Below, in pieces: positions 17,418-26,133 of a DNA stretch of 64,000 bases. The notes beneath the pieces are model-generated. The model was given only the letters and a program-made list of their open reading frames with translations, made no database searches and was not told the origin of the DNA. The stretch covers positions 1 through 64,000 of the forward strand of contig CALXRU010000007.1 in NCBI GenBank assembly GCA_944390935.1, written 5' to 3'. A program made the position numbers and the translations under genes. The stretch's first letter is position 1; each line of letters starts with the position of its first letter. Source of the DNA: Acidaminococcaceae bacterium (GTDB lineage Bacteria > Bacillota > Negativicutes > Acidaminococcales > Acidaminococcaceae).

Positions 17418-18629
17418 TTACTCACCCTTTTTTAACGCCGTCATAATATAAACGGGGTTCTGGGACATCATTAAATTATACGCACCCAGCTTTTTGGCGC
17501 GCGCCGCAAATACGTTCACAATGTCCAGCGCATAGTCTTCGCGCTGTTTGTAATACTCAACAACTTCTATCAAGGTTTCCACGGTAATGGCGTTAACCAC
17601 TACGCGGCAGCTTGCATTTTTGCTGTAAATGCAGTCCAGCATTTTGCACAGGTTGCCGCCGCTTCCGCCGATAAACACACAATCCGGCACCGGCATTGCT
17701 TCAAGGTTTTCCGAAGCCTCACCCGCTACAACCGTCAGGTTTTCCACGCCGAACAGCTCTTTGTTCTTCCCAATCAGTTCCAACGCTTCCGGATTGCGTT
17801 CAAACGCATAAACCATGCCGCGTTTTGCCTGCAAGGCAAGCTCGATGGAACAGGATCCCGTGCCTGCGCCGATATCGTAAATAACGTCGGTTTCCTGCGG
17901 CATCAGTTTGGATACGGACACCGCGCGGATTTCCTGCTTCGTCATCGGCACTTTGCTGCGGATGAATAAATCATCGCTCAAGCCGTGTACGTTATGAGCC
18001 AAGGCTTTAGCGTCTTCGTTGATAATCATCATTACGGAAAGCGAGCCGAAAGTTTTTTCTGCGCCTTCTTCCGCCGTCAGGCAGGTTACTTTTTCATCGC
18101 CGTAAGAAAGGTTTTCGCCGACGTAAACCGTCACGCCGCCAAGCCCGTGAGCGCACAACTTGGCACACAGCGCCTGCGGGCTGTTTTCGCCGCCGGTAAG
18201 GGCAAACACTTTTTGGTTATGGGCAACGGCTTCAATAAAGTTCTGCCTGCGCCCGTGCATGCTGACGATTTTGGCATCGTCCCAGCTCATCTCCAGCAGC
18301 TGTGCAAAATAAACAAGGCTGCTGATGCCGCAGTAACGCACGCACTCACAATCCGGAAGCTTGCCGCTGATGGTTTTGGCAAGGCTGAAAAAGCCCACGT
18401 CGCCGCTGACGAGTACGCTGACAATATCCTTGTCCGCATCGGCTTCGCTGCAAATCTTGCATATTTCCGCTGTCTTAATGGTGTCATAAGTGCGCTTGCC
18501 TGACGCAAAATTTGCCAGCATACGCTTGTCGCCGATTAAGATTGTACTCTGTTCTATTACTTCGCGTGCTGCGCCGGTTAACAGCTTGGGATTGCCCGGC
18601 CCGATGCCTACGATATTAACCCTTAACAT
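17418..18629 (-). CDS. cbiET: Fused cobalt-precorrin-7 C5-methyltransferase / C15-methyltransferase (decarboxylating)
   Basis: 403 aa fusion. Residues 1-205 are a CbiE-type tetrapyrrole methylase (VNIVGIGPGNPKLLTG at the N-terminus). Residues 215-403 are a CbiT-type SAM methyltransferase with motif I DVIYDIGAGTGSCSIELALQ. Together they methylate C5 and C15 and decarboxylate the C12 acetate, as does CobL of the aerobic pathway. In Salmonella the two are separate genes; fusions are common elsewhere. It is preceded by cbiJ (10-base gap) and followed by cbiA. Confidence 0.93.
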   Translation of the reverse strand: MLRVNIVGIGPGNPKLLTGAAREVIEQSTILIGDKRMLANFASGKRTYDTIKTAEICKICSEADADKDIVSVLVSGDVGFFSLAKTISGKLPDCECVRYCGISSLVYFAQLLEMSWDDAKIVSMHGRRQNFIEAVAHNQKVFALTGGENSPQALCAKLCAHGLGGVTVYVGENLSYGDEKVTCLTAEEGAEKTFGSLSVMMIINEDAKALAHNVHGLSDDLFIRSKVPMTKQEIRAVSVSKLMPQETDVIYDIGAGTGSCSIELALQAKRGMVYAFERNPEALELIGKNKELFGVENLTVVAGEASENLEAMPVPDCVFIGGSGGNLCKMLDCIYSKNASCRVVVNAITVETLIEVVEYYKQREDYALDIVNVFAARAKKLGAYNLMMSQNPVYIMTALKKGE

Positions 18630-18639
18630 TTTTTCACCT

Positions 18640-19407
18640 TCATTCCGCGGTCTGATAGCGTCTTTTAATCTCCGACGCTATCTCGGCATAACCGCTGCCG
18701 TGTTCGTTTTCGCTTCTGGCGATAATCACAAGTTCGGCACCGACTTCGTGCGCAGCGGCAATTTTTTCTTCAAAGCCGCCGGCCTTGCCGGAATCCTTCG
18801 TTACCAGATATTTAGCGCCAAAATGTTTAATCATGGCGATGTTTAAATCTTCTTCAAACGGTCCCTGCATGCAGACGATGTTGGCAGGTTTGTAACCAAG
18901 CTCCACCGCTTTCGCCAGCGAGTCCTGCATCGGCAGGATACGCAGCGCGATACGTTCCGCGTAATCCGGCACCGCCGTAAAATCAGGCAGGTTTTTGCTG
19001 CCCGTCGTTAAAAATATTTTGCCTTCGGTGTGGCTTAATACTTCGGCTGCTTCGGCGGCGTCATGTACAACCACGGCACTGCCGTAGCCCGCTTCCGCCG
19101 GGCGTACCAAACGCAGGTACTCCGTGCCCGTGGCCGCGCAGGCTTCTTTCACCGTCTGCGTTACAACCGTTGCATAAGGGTGCGTCGCGTCAATAACGCA
19201 GTCCGGCTTGTGCCCGGCAATAAACGCCTGCATCGCAGCCAAATCCATGCGCTCGGGCAGCACCTTTACATTGCTGTGCTGCTCAATCAGCTTTGCGCCG
19301 TAGGTTGTCGCCACACTGACAAAAATTTCAATATCAAGCTGCGCCAGTTCTTTTACAAGGCCTCGCCCTTCGCTGGTACCGCCGATAATCCAGATACGCC
19401 TGTTCAC
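18640..19407 (-). CDS. cbiJ: Cobalt-precorrin-6A reductase
   Basis: 255 aa, the CbiJ/CobK family. It uses NADPH (NADH in some species) to reduce the macrocycle of (cobalt-)precorrin-6A. The N-terminal nucleotide-binding motif IWIIGGTSEGRGLVKELA, the conserved CVIDATHPYA (about residue 85), and the C-terminal LVTKDSGKAGGFEEKIAAA are visible. It starts with GTG at 19407, overlapping the cbiH stop by four bases (GTGA), which indicates translational coupling. Confidence 0.94.
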   Translation of the reverse strand: MNRRIWIIGGTSEGRGLVKELAQLDIEIFVSVATTYGAKLIEQHSNVKVLPERMDLAAMQAFIAGHKPDCVIDATHPYATVVTQTVKEACAATGTEYLRLVRPAEAGYGSAVVVHDAAEAAEVLSHTEGKIFLTTGSKNLPDFTAVPDYAERIALRILPMQDSLAKAVELGYKPANIVCMQGPFEEDLNIAMIKHFGAKYLVTKDSGKAGGFEEKIAAAHEVGAELVIIARSENEHGSGYAEIASEIKRRYQTAE

Positions 19408-20132
19408 AGCTTGTAGCCTCTGGGCGTAACCAGTTTGCCGTTAATAACTTCGGTCTGGGAGTTGCCGATAATTACGGTTGAGAACATGTCAACCTGTTTA
19501 TCGCGCAGCTCCTGCAAAGTGGTAATTTCATAGCTTTCTCCCTCGCGGCCGATATTGCGGACAATGCCTGCCGGTACATCGGGGCGCTGGTTTTTCAGCA
19601 TAATGTCGCACGCCTTTTGCAGATAGTCATGGCGTTTAAAGCTGGACGGATTGTACAGGCAGATGCAGAAATCAGCCTGAGAAGCGCAGTCCAGACGTTT
19701 GGCGATTTTTTCCCACGGGGTAAGCAAATCGCTTAAGGAAATCAGGCAGAAATCGCTGATGAGCGGTGCGCCTAAAACTGCCGCGCCGGAGCAGGCAGCC
19801 GTAATGCCGGGCACTACTTCAATTTCCAGTTCCGGATGATCTGCCGCAACCTGGTACATAATGCCTGCCATGCCGTATACGCCTGCATCGCCGCTGGAAA
19901 TCATCGCTACGGTTTTGCCCTTCAGCGCTTCTTCCACAGCAAGGCGGCAGCGGTCAACTTCCTTACGCATGCCGGTGCTCAAAAATTCCTTACCGGCAAA
20001 ATCTTCTTTAATCAAATTTATATAAACATGGTAGCCCGCAATAACATCGCATTTTGCCAGCGTTTCTTTGGCGCGGGTAGTCATCTGCTCCACGCCGCCG
20101 GGGCCTAAACCTACAACATAAACTTTCTGCAT
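19404..20132 (-). CDS. cbiH: Cobalt-precorrin-3 (C17)-methyltransferase
   Basis: 242 aa tetrapyrrole methylase (CbiH/CobJ). It methylates C17 and drives ring contraction. The N-terminal motif VYVVGLGPGGVEQMT, MISSGDAGVYGMAGI (about residue 78) and VVPGITAACSGAAVLGAPL (about 108-126) are diagnostic of the C17 enzyme. The ATG at 20132 has AGGATGG upstream. It lies 18 bases after cbiG and overlaps cbiJ by four. Confidence 0.95.
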   Translation of the reverse strand: MQKVYVVGLGPGGVEQMTTRAKETLAKCDVIAGYHVYINLIKEDFAGKEFLSTGMRKEVDRCRLAVEEALKGKTVAMISSGDAGVYGMAGIMYQVAADHPELEIEVVPGITAACSGAAVLGAPLISDFCLISLSDLLTPWEKIAKRLDCASQADFCICLYNPSSFKRHDYLQKACDIMLKNQRPDVPAGIVRNIGREGESYEITTLQELRDKQVDMFSTVIIGNSQTEVINGKLVTPRGYKL

Positions 20133-20150
20133 TTTTGCACCATCCTAATT

Positions 20151-21191
20151 TTAATTTTCAAAATCTATCGTCAGCGGTTCTTCGGCAATAGCCAAAGTCA
20201 TGCCGTTGTGCGCAATTTTTTTAACGGTTAATTTACCGCCGCTTGCCAGCACTGCCGCGCGCTCGCAAACATTGTCCACGCCCGCTACGCTTTTTACAAA
20301 TTCGCTCGGCGTAAAATCTCCCTGCGCCTCCTGCAATTCTTCCGCGCTGTAAAACACGCCGGGCAGGTTGTATTCATCCATAAAAAGCATCAGGCAGCGC
20401 TCGTTCATCTTTAAATTTACGGAAGCGATATTTTTTACGCTGCGCAAATCATAGCCGTATTCCTCAAGCTGCGAAAGCACAAAGGCTTCCAGCTTTTCAA
20501 ACGGCGTATCGCGGCGGCAGCCGATGCCCAAATGCACAATCTGCGGAATCAGTGTCAGCGTGGTATCAAACGGCTTTTTAGTGCTGTCCGTGGTAATGGC
20601 CACGCCAATTTCGCCGCTGTCGGCACGCTCCACATTCTTCGGCAATGCGCCCGCAAGCGGATAATCACTGTAAAAGCCCACGGTTTTACCGTCAACCAGC
20701 GCTGCGGCAAATTCCTTGGCAGCGTGCATATCGCCGATAACCATATCGTGGTTTGATGCCCATTCGTCAACGGCAAACAGGCTGTTTACGTCCGTCGCCG
20801 TGGTAACAACCGGCTGCGCTTCAATTTCATCCGCAATTTTGCGCGCCAGCACGTTTGCCCCGCCGATATGCCCGGAAAGCAGCGAAATTACAAAATTTGC
20901 CTGCTCGTCTATAACAAGCACCGCCGGGTCGGTGGTTTTGCTTTTTACAAACGGCGCAATGGTACGCACCGCAATGCCCGCAGCGCCAACAAACACCAGC
21001 ACGTCGGCAGTTACAAATGCTTCCGCGCATACGGCTTTGTAATCGCTTGTGGCAATTAAATTTTCATCTGCGTCGGCAAACTTCGACAGCGTATAGCACT
21101 CTGCCTCGTAGCCCAAAACTTCTAAAAACTTGCCCACGGCAACGCTTAACTGGCCGCCGCGGTTACTGAACGAAAATAATACCGCCTGCAT
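20151..21191 (-). CDS. cbiG: Cobalt-precorrin-5A hydrolase
   Basis: 346 aa. CbiG opens the delta-lactone of cobalt-precorrin-5A and releases acetaldehyde; it marks the anaerobic early-cobalt route. The N-terminal region (LVFVGAAGIAVRTIAPFVKSKT) and mid domain (VISLLSGHIGGANVLARKIA), then the C-terminal CbiG domain (VHLGIGCRRDTPFEKLE, about residue 220) are all present. The start codon overlaps the cbiF stop by one base (TAATG). Confidence 0.95.
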   Translation of the reverse strand: MQAVLFSFSNRGGQLSVAVGKFLEVLGYEAECYTLSKFADADENLIATSDYKAVCAEAFVTADVLVFVGAAGIAVRTIAPFVKSKTTDPAVLVIDEQANFVISLLSGHIGGANVLARKIADEIEAQPVVTTATDVNSLFAVDEWASNHDMVIGDMHAAKEFAAALVDGKTVGFYSDYPLAGALPKNVERADSGEIGVAITTDSTKKPFDTTLTLIPQIVHLGIGCRRDTPFEKLEAFVLSQLEEYGYDLRSVKNIASVNLKMNERCLMLFMDEYNLPGVFYSAEELQEAQGDFTPSEFVKSVAGVDNVCERAAVLASGGKLTVKKIAHNGMTLAIAEEPLTIDFEN

Positions 21192-21976
21192 TATTTAACC
21201 TCGGGTTTAAGGTTCAGCTTGCTCGGGTCGGCTTCACGGTAGCCGTGCGCAAAAGTCGGGTTGTAAAGCTCGCTTCTGTCATATTCGCTGCCGAGGAAGT
21301 AACCAACGGTAATCAAAGCGGTTTTGGTAATGTTTTCTTTCGCTGCCGTTTCAGCAATGGTGCCGACGGTGCAGTGGCAAACCTTTTCATCCGGCCAGGA
21401 CGCTTTATAAACAATCGCCGCCGGGGTATCTTCCTTGTAGCCGCCTGCAATCAGTTCTTTTTGCAGTTTATCCAGCATGCTGCTGCTTAAAAAGATAACC
21501 ATGGTTGCATTGTGTGCTGCGTAATCGGCAATTTTCTGGCGGGGCGGCACGGGGGTGCGGCCTTCCATACGGGTAATAATTACCGACTGGCTGACATTCG
21601 GCAGGGTGTATTCTGCTTTTAAGGCAGCCGCTGCTGCGCAGAAGGAGCTGACGCCGGGAACAACCTCGTAATCAAGGCCATAGCTGCGCAAAAGGTCAAT
21701 CTGCTCGCGGTGAGCGCCGTAAATGCTGGGGTCGCCGGTGTGCAGGCGCACAACCAGTTTGCCTGCCTGCGCTGCCGGTACCATGGCTGCAATAACTTCT
21801 TCCAGCGTCATTTTAGCGCTGTCCATAATCACGCAGTCAGGTTTGGCGTATTTTAAAAGTTCGGGATTAACCAGCGAACCTGCGTAAATAATCAAATCGG
21901 CCTTTTCCAAAAGTTCTTTGCCTTTAACCGTAATCAAATCAACGGCACCGGGGCCTGCGCCAATAAAATAAATCAT
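21191..21976 (-). CDS. cbiF: Cobalt-precorrin-4 C11-methyltransferase
   Basis: 261 aa tetrapyrrole methylase (CbiF/CobM). Motifs: IYFIGAGPGAVDLITVKG at the N-terminus, VRLHTGDPSIYGAHREQID (about residue 78-96) and the VVPGVSSFCAAAAAL SAM-binding segment. It adds the C11 methyl group. The ATG at 21976 overlaps the cbiL stop by four bases (ATGA) and has AAAGGAG upstream within cbiL. Confidence 0.95.
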   Translation of the reverse strand: MIYFIGAGPGAVDLITVKGKELLEKADLIIYAGSLVNPELLKYAKPDCVIMDSAKMTLEEVIAAMVPAAQAGKLVVRLHTGDPSIYGAHREQIDLLRSYGLDYEVVPGVSSFCAAAAALKAEYTLPNVSQSVIITRMEGRTPVPPRQKIADYAAHNATMVIFLSSSMLDKLQKELIAGGYKEDTPAAIVYKASWPDEKVCHCTVGTIAETAAKENITKTALITVGYFLGSEYDRSELYNPTFAHGYREADPSKLNLKPEVK

Positions 21977-22674
21977 TTGTCAAACTCCTTTTCCTTAACC
22001 AAAATTATCGAAAAATAACTGCTTTTTTCGTCTATTGCATTCAAATCGCGGTAAACCTGTTCACCCGGCAGGCCGCAACGTTCCACCATGGCCGCATGGG
22101 TTAAAAGTCCGCGTTCTTTCAGCTCGTCGCGCACGGCGGCAATCTGGCTGGCCGATTTCATCAGCACCTTGTTGCCGGGGGCGTCCAAAAACTTGCTGCT
22201 TTCCTTATAGCTGCCGGGCAGGATGATTAACGGCTCCGCTTTTTCACACAGTGATACGTTAAGCCTTGCGGCAACTGCGCAGAAGCTGGTTACGCCAGCG
22301 ACGAGCTCTGCTTCGTACCCTGCTTTAAGCACCAGTTTGTGCACATAAATGCAGGTTGCGTAAACCGTCGGGCAGCCCAGCGTGATAAACACCACGTTTT
22401 TGCCTTCGTCCAGCAGTTTGATGATTGCGTCAGCGCCTTCCTGATGCGCTTTCGCCAGCGCTTCCTTATCCTTCGTCATCGGCATGTAAACAATCAGCTG
22501 TTCCTTTTCATCAATGTTTACCACCTGATTGACGATGTTTTTCGCCGTCATAATATCGCCGTCGCCTTTGGGCAGCGCCACAACATCGCATTCCTTCAAA
22601 AGGCGTACCGCTTTCAGCGTCAGCAGTTCCGGGTCGCCGGGGCCGATGCCCACGCTGTAAAGTTTACCTCGCAT
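21973..22674 (-). CDS. cbiL: Cobalt-precorrin-2 C20-methyltransferase
   Basis: 233 aa tetrapyrrole methylase (CbiL/CobI), the first dedicated methylation of the corrin branch. It begins MRGKLYSVGIGPGDPELLTL, with FITLGCPTVYATCIY (about residue 93) and VAGVTSFCAVAARLN (about 120). I place the start at the ATG at 22674, preceded by AGGA and overlapping the cbiD end by 11 bases. Earlier in-frame starts would run through the end of cbiD and add residues that do not fit the family. Confidence 0.94.
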   Translation of the reverse strand: MRGKLYSVGIGPGDPELLTLKAVRLLKECDVVALPKGDGDIMTAKNIVNQVVNIDEKEQLIVYMPMTKDKEALAKAHQEGADAIIKLLDEGKNVVFITLGCPTVYATCIYVHKLVLKAGYEAELVAGVTSFCAVAARLNVSLCEKAEPLIILPGSYKESSKFLDAPGNKVLMKSASQIAAVRDELKERGLLTHAAMVERCGLPGEQVYRDLNAIDEKSSYFSIILVKEKEFDK

Positions 22675-23818
22675 TATCTTCATCCTTCCTTTTCTGTTGG
22701 TGCAGCCTGATAAGTTCATCAGCATGGGCTGTTTTGCCCAAAATACCATATACGTTACTGAACATCAGCGCGCCGGTTTTTAATTTGCCGTGCACGCGGT
22801 GCTGCATGTAATAATCTATTTTTTCCGTCACGGCGGGCATAACCTTGTCAAACAGGTTCTCCGCCTTCAGGATTTTAATAACTTCGTCGGTAGTTAAAGC
22901 CGCGTAAATTTTTTTGCCGGTTTCAAGGCTTGCGCCGTTAAACAGCGCCTGCAAGGCAAACAGCTCCGTGCGGCAATCCGCATACTTGCTGTGCGTGTTC
23001 ATAACACCCTGCGCCAGCTTCACCAGCTTGCCGCTGTGCCCAATCAAAAGCAGGCTTTCAAAGCCCTTGTAAACAGCGTAATCCAAAAGCTCGCCCACAA
23101 AATTGCTGCACGTAACGGCGTTATCAATATCTACCATTAAATTATCGCGCGTAAAATCTTCGCCGTAGTTGCCAAAAAACACCAACAAATCCTTATTGCC
23201 CTTTTCGGCCTGCACGTTAATTTCGGCGTACATAGTTTCAATCAGCGCCGTGTCGCTCATCGGCTCCACAATGCCGCTGGTGCCCAAAATGCTAATGCCG
23301 CCCACAATGCCAAGGCGCGGGTTAAAAGTTTTGGGGGCAATTTCAACGCCCGCCGGAGCGGATATTGTAACCTTTAAGCTGCCGCTGTAGCCAAACTGCG
23401 CCGCTGCGTCCGTCAGGCTCTGCAAAATCATTTTGCGCGGCACCGGGTTTATCGCCGGTCCACCTACTGCACAGGCAAGGCCGGGCTTTGTTACCCTGCC
23501 GACGCCCTCGCCGCCTTCCAGCACATGCTCCGGCGCGTCAGTTTTTTCCACGCGCGCGTAGATTAAAATACCATTGGTATCGTCCGGGTCGTCGCCGCTG
23601 TCCTTCTGGATGGCACAAACAGCGTAATCCGGCGTCAGCTCCACCTCGCGCGTTTCCAGGTGCAGGCGGATGCCCTTCGGCGTATCAAGCTCAACTGCAT
23701 CGACACGCTTGCCGCTTAGTAACATCTGCGCCGCCGCTTTGGCTGCCGCCGCCGCACAGCTGCCCGTTGTGTAACCACAGCGCATCTCTTTGCCCTGCGA
23801 AAACGTATATTCTTCCAT
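22664..23818 (-). CDS. cbiD: Cobalt-precorrin-5B C1-methyltransferase
   Basis: 384 aa. CbiD methylates C1 in the anaerobic pathway. The signature RCGYTTGSCAAAAAKAA is at residues about 13-30, with GGEGVGRVTKPGLACAVGGPAINPVPR and LLIGHSGKLVKLAQGVMNTHS further on. The start is placed at the ATG at 23818 with AAAGGA upstream; an upstream in-frame codon at 23842 would add eight residues. It is the first gene of the 14-gene cobalamin operon, about 55 bases after the riboswitch terminator. Confidence 0.95.
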   Translation of the reverse strand: MEEYTFSQGKEMRCGYTTGSCAAAAAKAAAQMLLSGKRVDAVELDTPKGIRLHLETREVELTPDYAVCAIQKDSGDDPDDTNGILIYARVEKTDAPEHVLEGGEGVGRVTKPGLACAVGGPAINPVPRKMILQSLTDAAAQFGYSGSLKVTISAPAGVEIAPKTFNPRLGIVGGISILGTSGIVEPMSDTALIETMYAEINVQAEKGNKDLLVFFGNYGEDFTRDNLMVDIDNAVTCSNFVGELLDYAVYKGFESLLLIGHSGKLVKLAQGVMNTHSKYADCRTELFALQALFNGASLETGKKIYAALTTDEVIKILKAENLFDKVMPAVTEKIDYYMQHRVHGKLKTGALMFSNVYGILGKTAHADELIRLHQQKRKDEDNAR

Positions 23819-23872
23819 GCAAATCCTTTCCAAATCCGGCAATATCTGCCAGATAGTAATTTATGCTGATAA

Positions 23873-24055
23873 TAAAAAAGGCTCCTGCCCTACGGCAGAA
23901 GTCACAAATACTAAAGCACTGCCGGCGGCAGCACCGTTTTTGCTCTCTCCATCGCCCGTAGATACAGCCAAATCAGCCATGCTTCCGGCTTAAAACCGGC
24001 GGCGGGACCGCTGCGGGCTTACACCGCAGTACACAGGCCGATTTATTCACTTACC
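23873..24055 (-). promoter_or_regulatory. Cobalamin riboswitch with intrinsic terminator
   Basis: The leader of the B12 operon. Minus-strand order: P3-like helix CTGCGG/CCGCAG with GTGTAAG in its loop, the conserved CGGTCCCGCC, a P5-like hairpin (GCCGG/CCGGC-type, about 23985-24002), a GCATGGCTGA segment in the B12-box position, CGGGCGATGG, and a further GC-rich hairpin. The last element is a terminator at about 23873-23903: CTTCTGCC pairs with GGCAGGAG, then TTTTTT. The B12-box segment departs from the usual GCCACTG. Ligand binding is expected to favour termination. The identity rests on the core motifs plus the position directly upstream of cbiD. Confidence 0.87.
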
Positions 24056-24060
24056 GTATC

Positions 24061-24089
24061 ATTATATCATACAATCTATAAAAATCCAA
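24061..24089 (-). promoter_or_regulatory. Promoter of the cobalamin operon
   Basis: TTGGAT (24084-24089) and TATAAT (24061-24066) on the minus strand with a 17-base spacer and TG just before the -10. It lies directly upstream of the riboswitch aptamer, putting the 5' end near 24054. It is divergent from the ynzC promoter at 24118-24146. Confidence 0.82.
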
Positions 24090-24117
24090 TAAAAAATCAT
24101 CCTCCGCTGCGTAAAAC

Positions 24118-24146
24118 TTGCCCGCGGCTGCCGCCCCTGCTATAAT
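24118..24146 (+). promoter_or_regulatory. Promoter of ynzC-rluA
   Basis: TTGCCC (24118-24123) and TATAAT (24141-24146) with a 17-base spacer on the plus strand, 26 bases upstream of the ynzC ATG. It is divergent from the B12-operon promoter. Confidence 0.7.
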
Positions 24147-24171
24147 AAAACCGATACAGGAGGAAAACACC

Positions 24172-24363
24172 ATGGAAATGAAAGAAATGATTGCGCGCAT
24201 TAACTTTCTGGCACGCAAAAAACGCACCGTCGGCTTAACCGAAAGCGAACTGATTGAACAGAAAGAGCTGTACGAAATGTACCTCGGCAACATCCGCGCG
24301 CAGGTAAAACAAAAGCTTGACAGCATCACCTTTGTAGATAAGGAAGACCCGGTGCAGCACTGA
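24172..24363 (+). CDS. ynzC: DUF896 (YnzC-type) small protein
   Basis: 63 aa. The sequence MEMKEMIARINFLARKKRTV followed by GLTESELIEQKELYEMYLGNIR matches UPF0291/DUF896, a two-helix family found in Firmicutes, including YnzC of the SOS-linked yneA operon. Its function is unknown. I chose the ATG at 24172, with AGGAGGAAAACACC upstream. Its TGA overlaps the next ATG by one base (TGATG), so it is coupled to the pseudouridine synthase gene. Confidence 0.88.
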   Translation: MEMKEMIARINFLARKKRTVGLTESELIEQKELYEMYLGNIRAQVKQKLDSITFVDKEDPVQH

Positions 24364-25010
24364 TGTTTACTTTAGGACGCGGCACCATTTATTACGAAGA
24401 CGATTACCTGCTCGTCATCAATAAACCGGCTGGTATACTGGTGCACCCCACCGTTAAGGAAGACGGCAATACGCTTTACAACTACGTTAAACGCTATTAC
24501 GAAGCGCATAACATCGAAAGCGGACTGCACCCGGTATCGCGGCTTGACCGCAACACCTCCGGCCTTGTCATTTTTGCCAAACAGCCGCACGTGCAGTTTT
24601 TACTGTCGCAACAAAATGTAATCAAAAAATATCTTGGCATCACAGCCGCATTGCCTCCCACTTTAAGCGGAAGCATTGAAGCGCCCATCGCCCGCAAGGA
24701 AGGCAGTATTATTGAACGCTGCGTCAGCGAAAGCGGCAAATACGCCCGCACGGATTATGAAGTGCTTGCCACAAACAAAAACAAAGCGCTGCTGGAGCTT
24801 ACGCTTTACACCGGGCGCACGCACCAGATACGCGTACACCTGGCGCACATCGGCTGCCCGCTTTATAACGATAACCTTTACGGCACGCCCGGCCCGCAAA
24901 GCCGCCACGCCCTGCACGCCAGCTATTTAAAATTTGAGCACCCCGCGGACGGCAGGCTTTTGGAAATTTCGTGCGGCTTGCCGGAAGATTTGCGCAAAAT
25001 TATATACTAA
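24363..25010 (+). CDS. RluA-family RNA pseudouridine synthase
   Basis: 215 aa, shorter than the 300-residue RluD type, with no S4 domain. The catalytic-aspartate motif LHPVSRLDRNTSGLVIFAK (about residues 56-74), the preceding DDYLLVINKPAGILVHPT and the late TGRTHQIRVHLAHIGCPLYND are all typical of RluA/RluC-type enzymes that convert uridine to pseudouridine in rRNA or tRNA. Substrate position cannot be read from sequence. It starts inside the ynzC stop codon. Confidence 0.92.
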   Translation: MFTLGRGTIYYEDDYLLVINKPAGILVHPTVKEDGNTLYNYVKRYYEAHNIESGLHPVSRLDRNTSGLVIFAKQPHVQFLLSQQNVIKKYLGITAALPPTLSGSIEAPIARKEGSIIERCVSESGKYARTDYEVLATNKNKALLELTLYTGRTHQIRVHLAHIGCPLYNDNLYGTPGPQSRHALHASYLKFEHPADGRLLEISCGLPEDLRKIIY

Positions 25011-25024
25011 TTCTGAATATAGTA

Positions 25025-25033
25025 TGCTATAAT
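25025..25033 (+). promoter_or_regulatory. Extended -10 promoter of fba
   Basis: TGCTATAAT on the plus strand, an extended -10 element with a consensus TATAAT at 25028-25033. No clear -35 is seen. It lies about 35 bases upstream of the fba ATG. Confidence 0.6.
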
Positions 25034-25068
25034 TAACTTATAAAGTTTTTGTAAAGGAGTTGTAGTAA

Positions 25069-25998
<930 letters not shown>

Positions 25999-26042
25999 TC
26001 CCCAAAGCCTCACGGCTGATTGAAAGTGAATAGTAAATTACA

Positions 26043-26067
26043 AAGGGCAGGAAAATCTCCTGCCCTT
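26043..26067 (+). terminator. Hairpin after fba
   Basis: A 10-bp perfect stem (AAGGGCAGGA with TCCTGCCCTT) and 5-base loop, 44 bases after the fba stop. It is followed by GTTG rather than a clean T-run, so termination strength is uncertain. Confidence 0.55.
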
Positions 26068-26090
26068 GTTGTATGTTCTGAAATGTATAA

Positions 26091-26133
26091 CAGCCTTTTA
26101 CCTGCGCTTGTAGGTAAAAGGCTGTTTGTCTTT
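26091..26133. terminator. Bidirectional hairpin between convergent fba and rfbB
   Basis: A 13-bp perfect stem (CAGCCTTTTACCT, 26091-26103, with AGGTAAAAGGCTG, 26112-26124) followed on the plus strand by TTTGTCTTT. It sits just after the rfbB stop on the other strand, so it probably ends transcripts from both sides, with the better T-tract on plus. Confidence 0.7.

Noticed and set aside
26091-26124. The 13-bp palindrome after fba as a mobile-element end or regulatory operator
   Set aside because: Its position between two convergent stop codons and the T-rich tail fit a terminator better.
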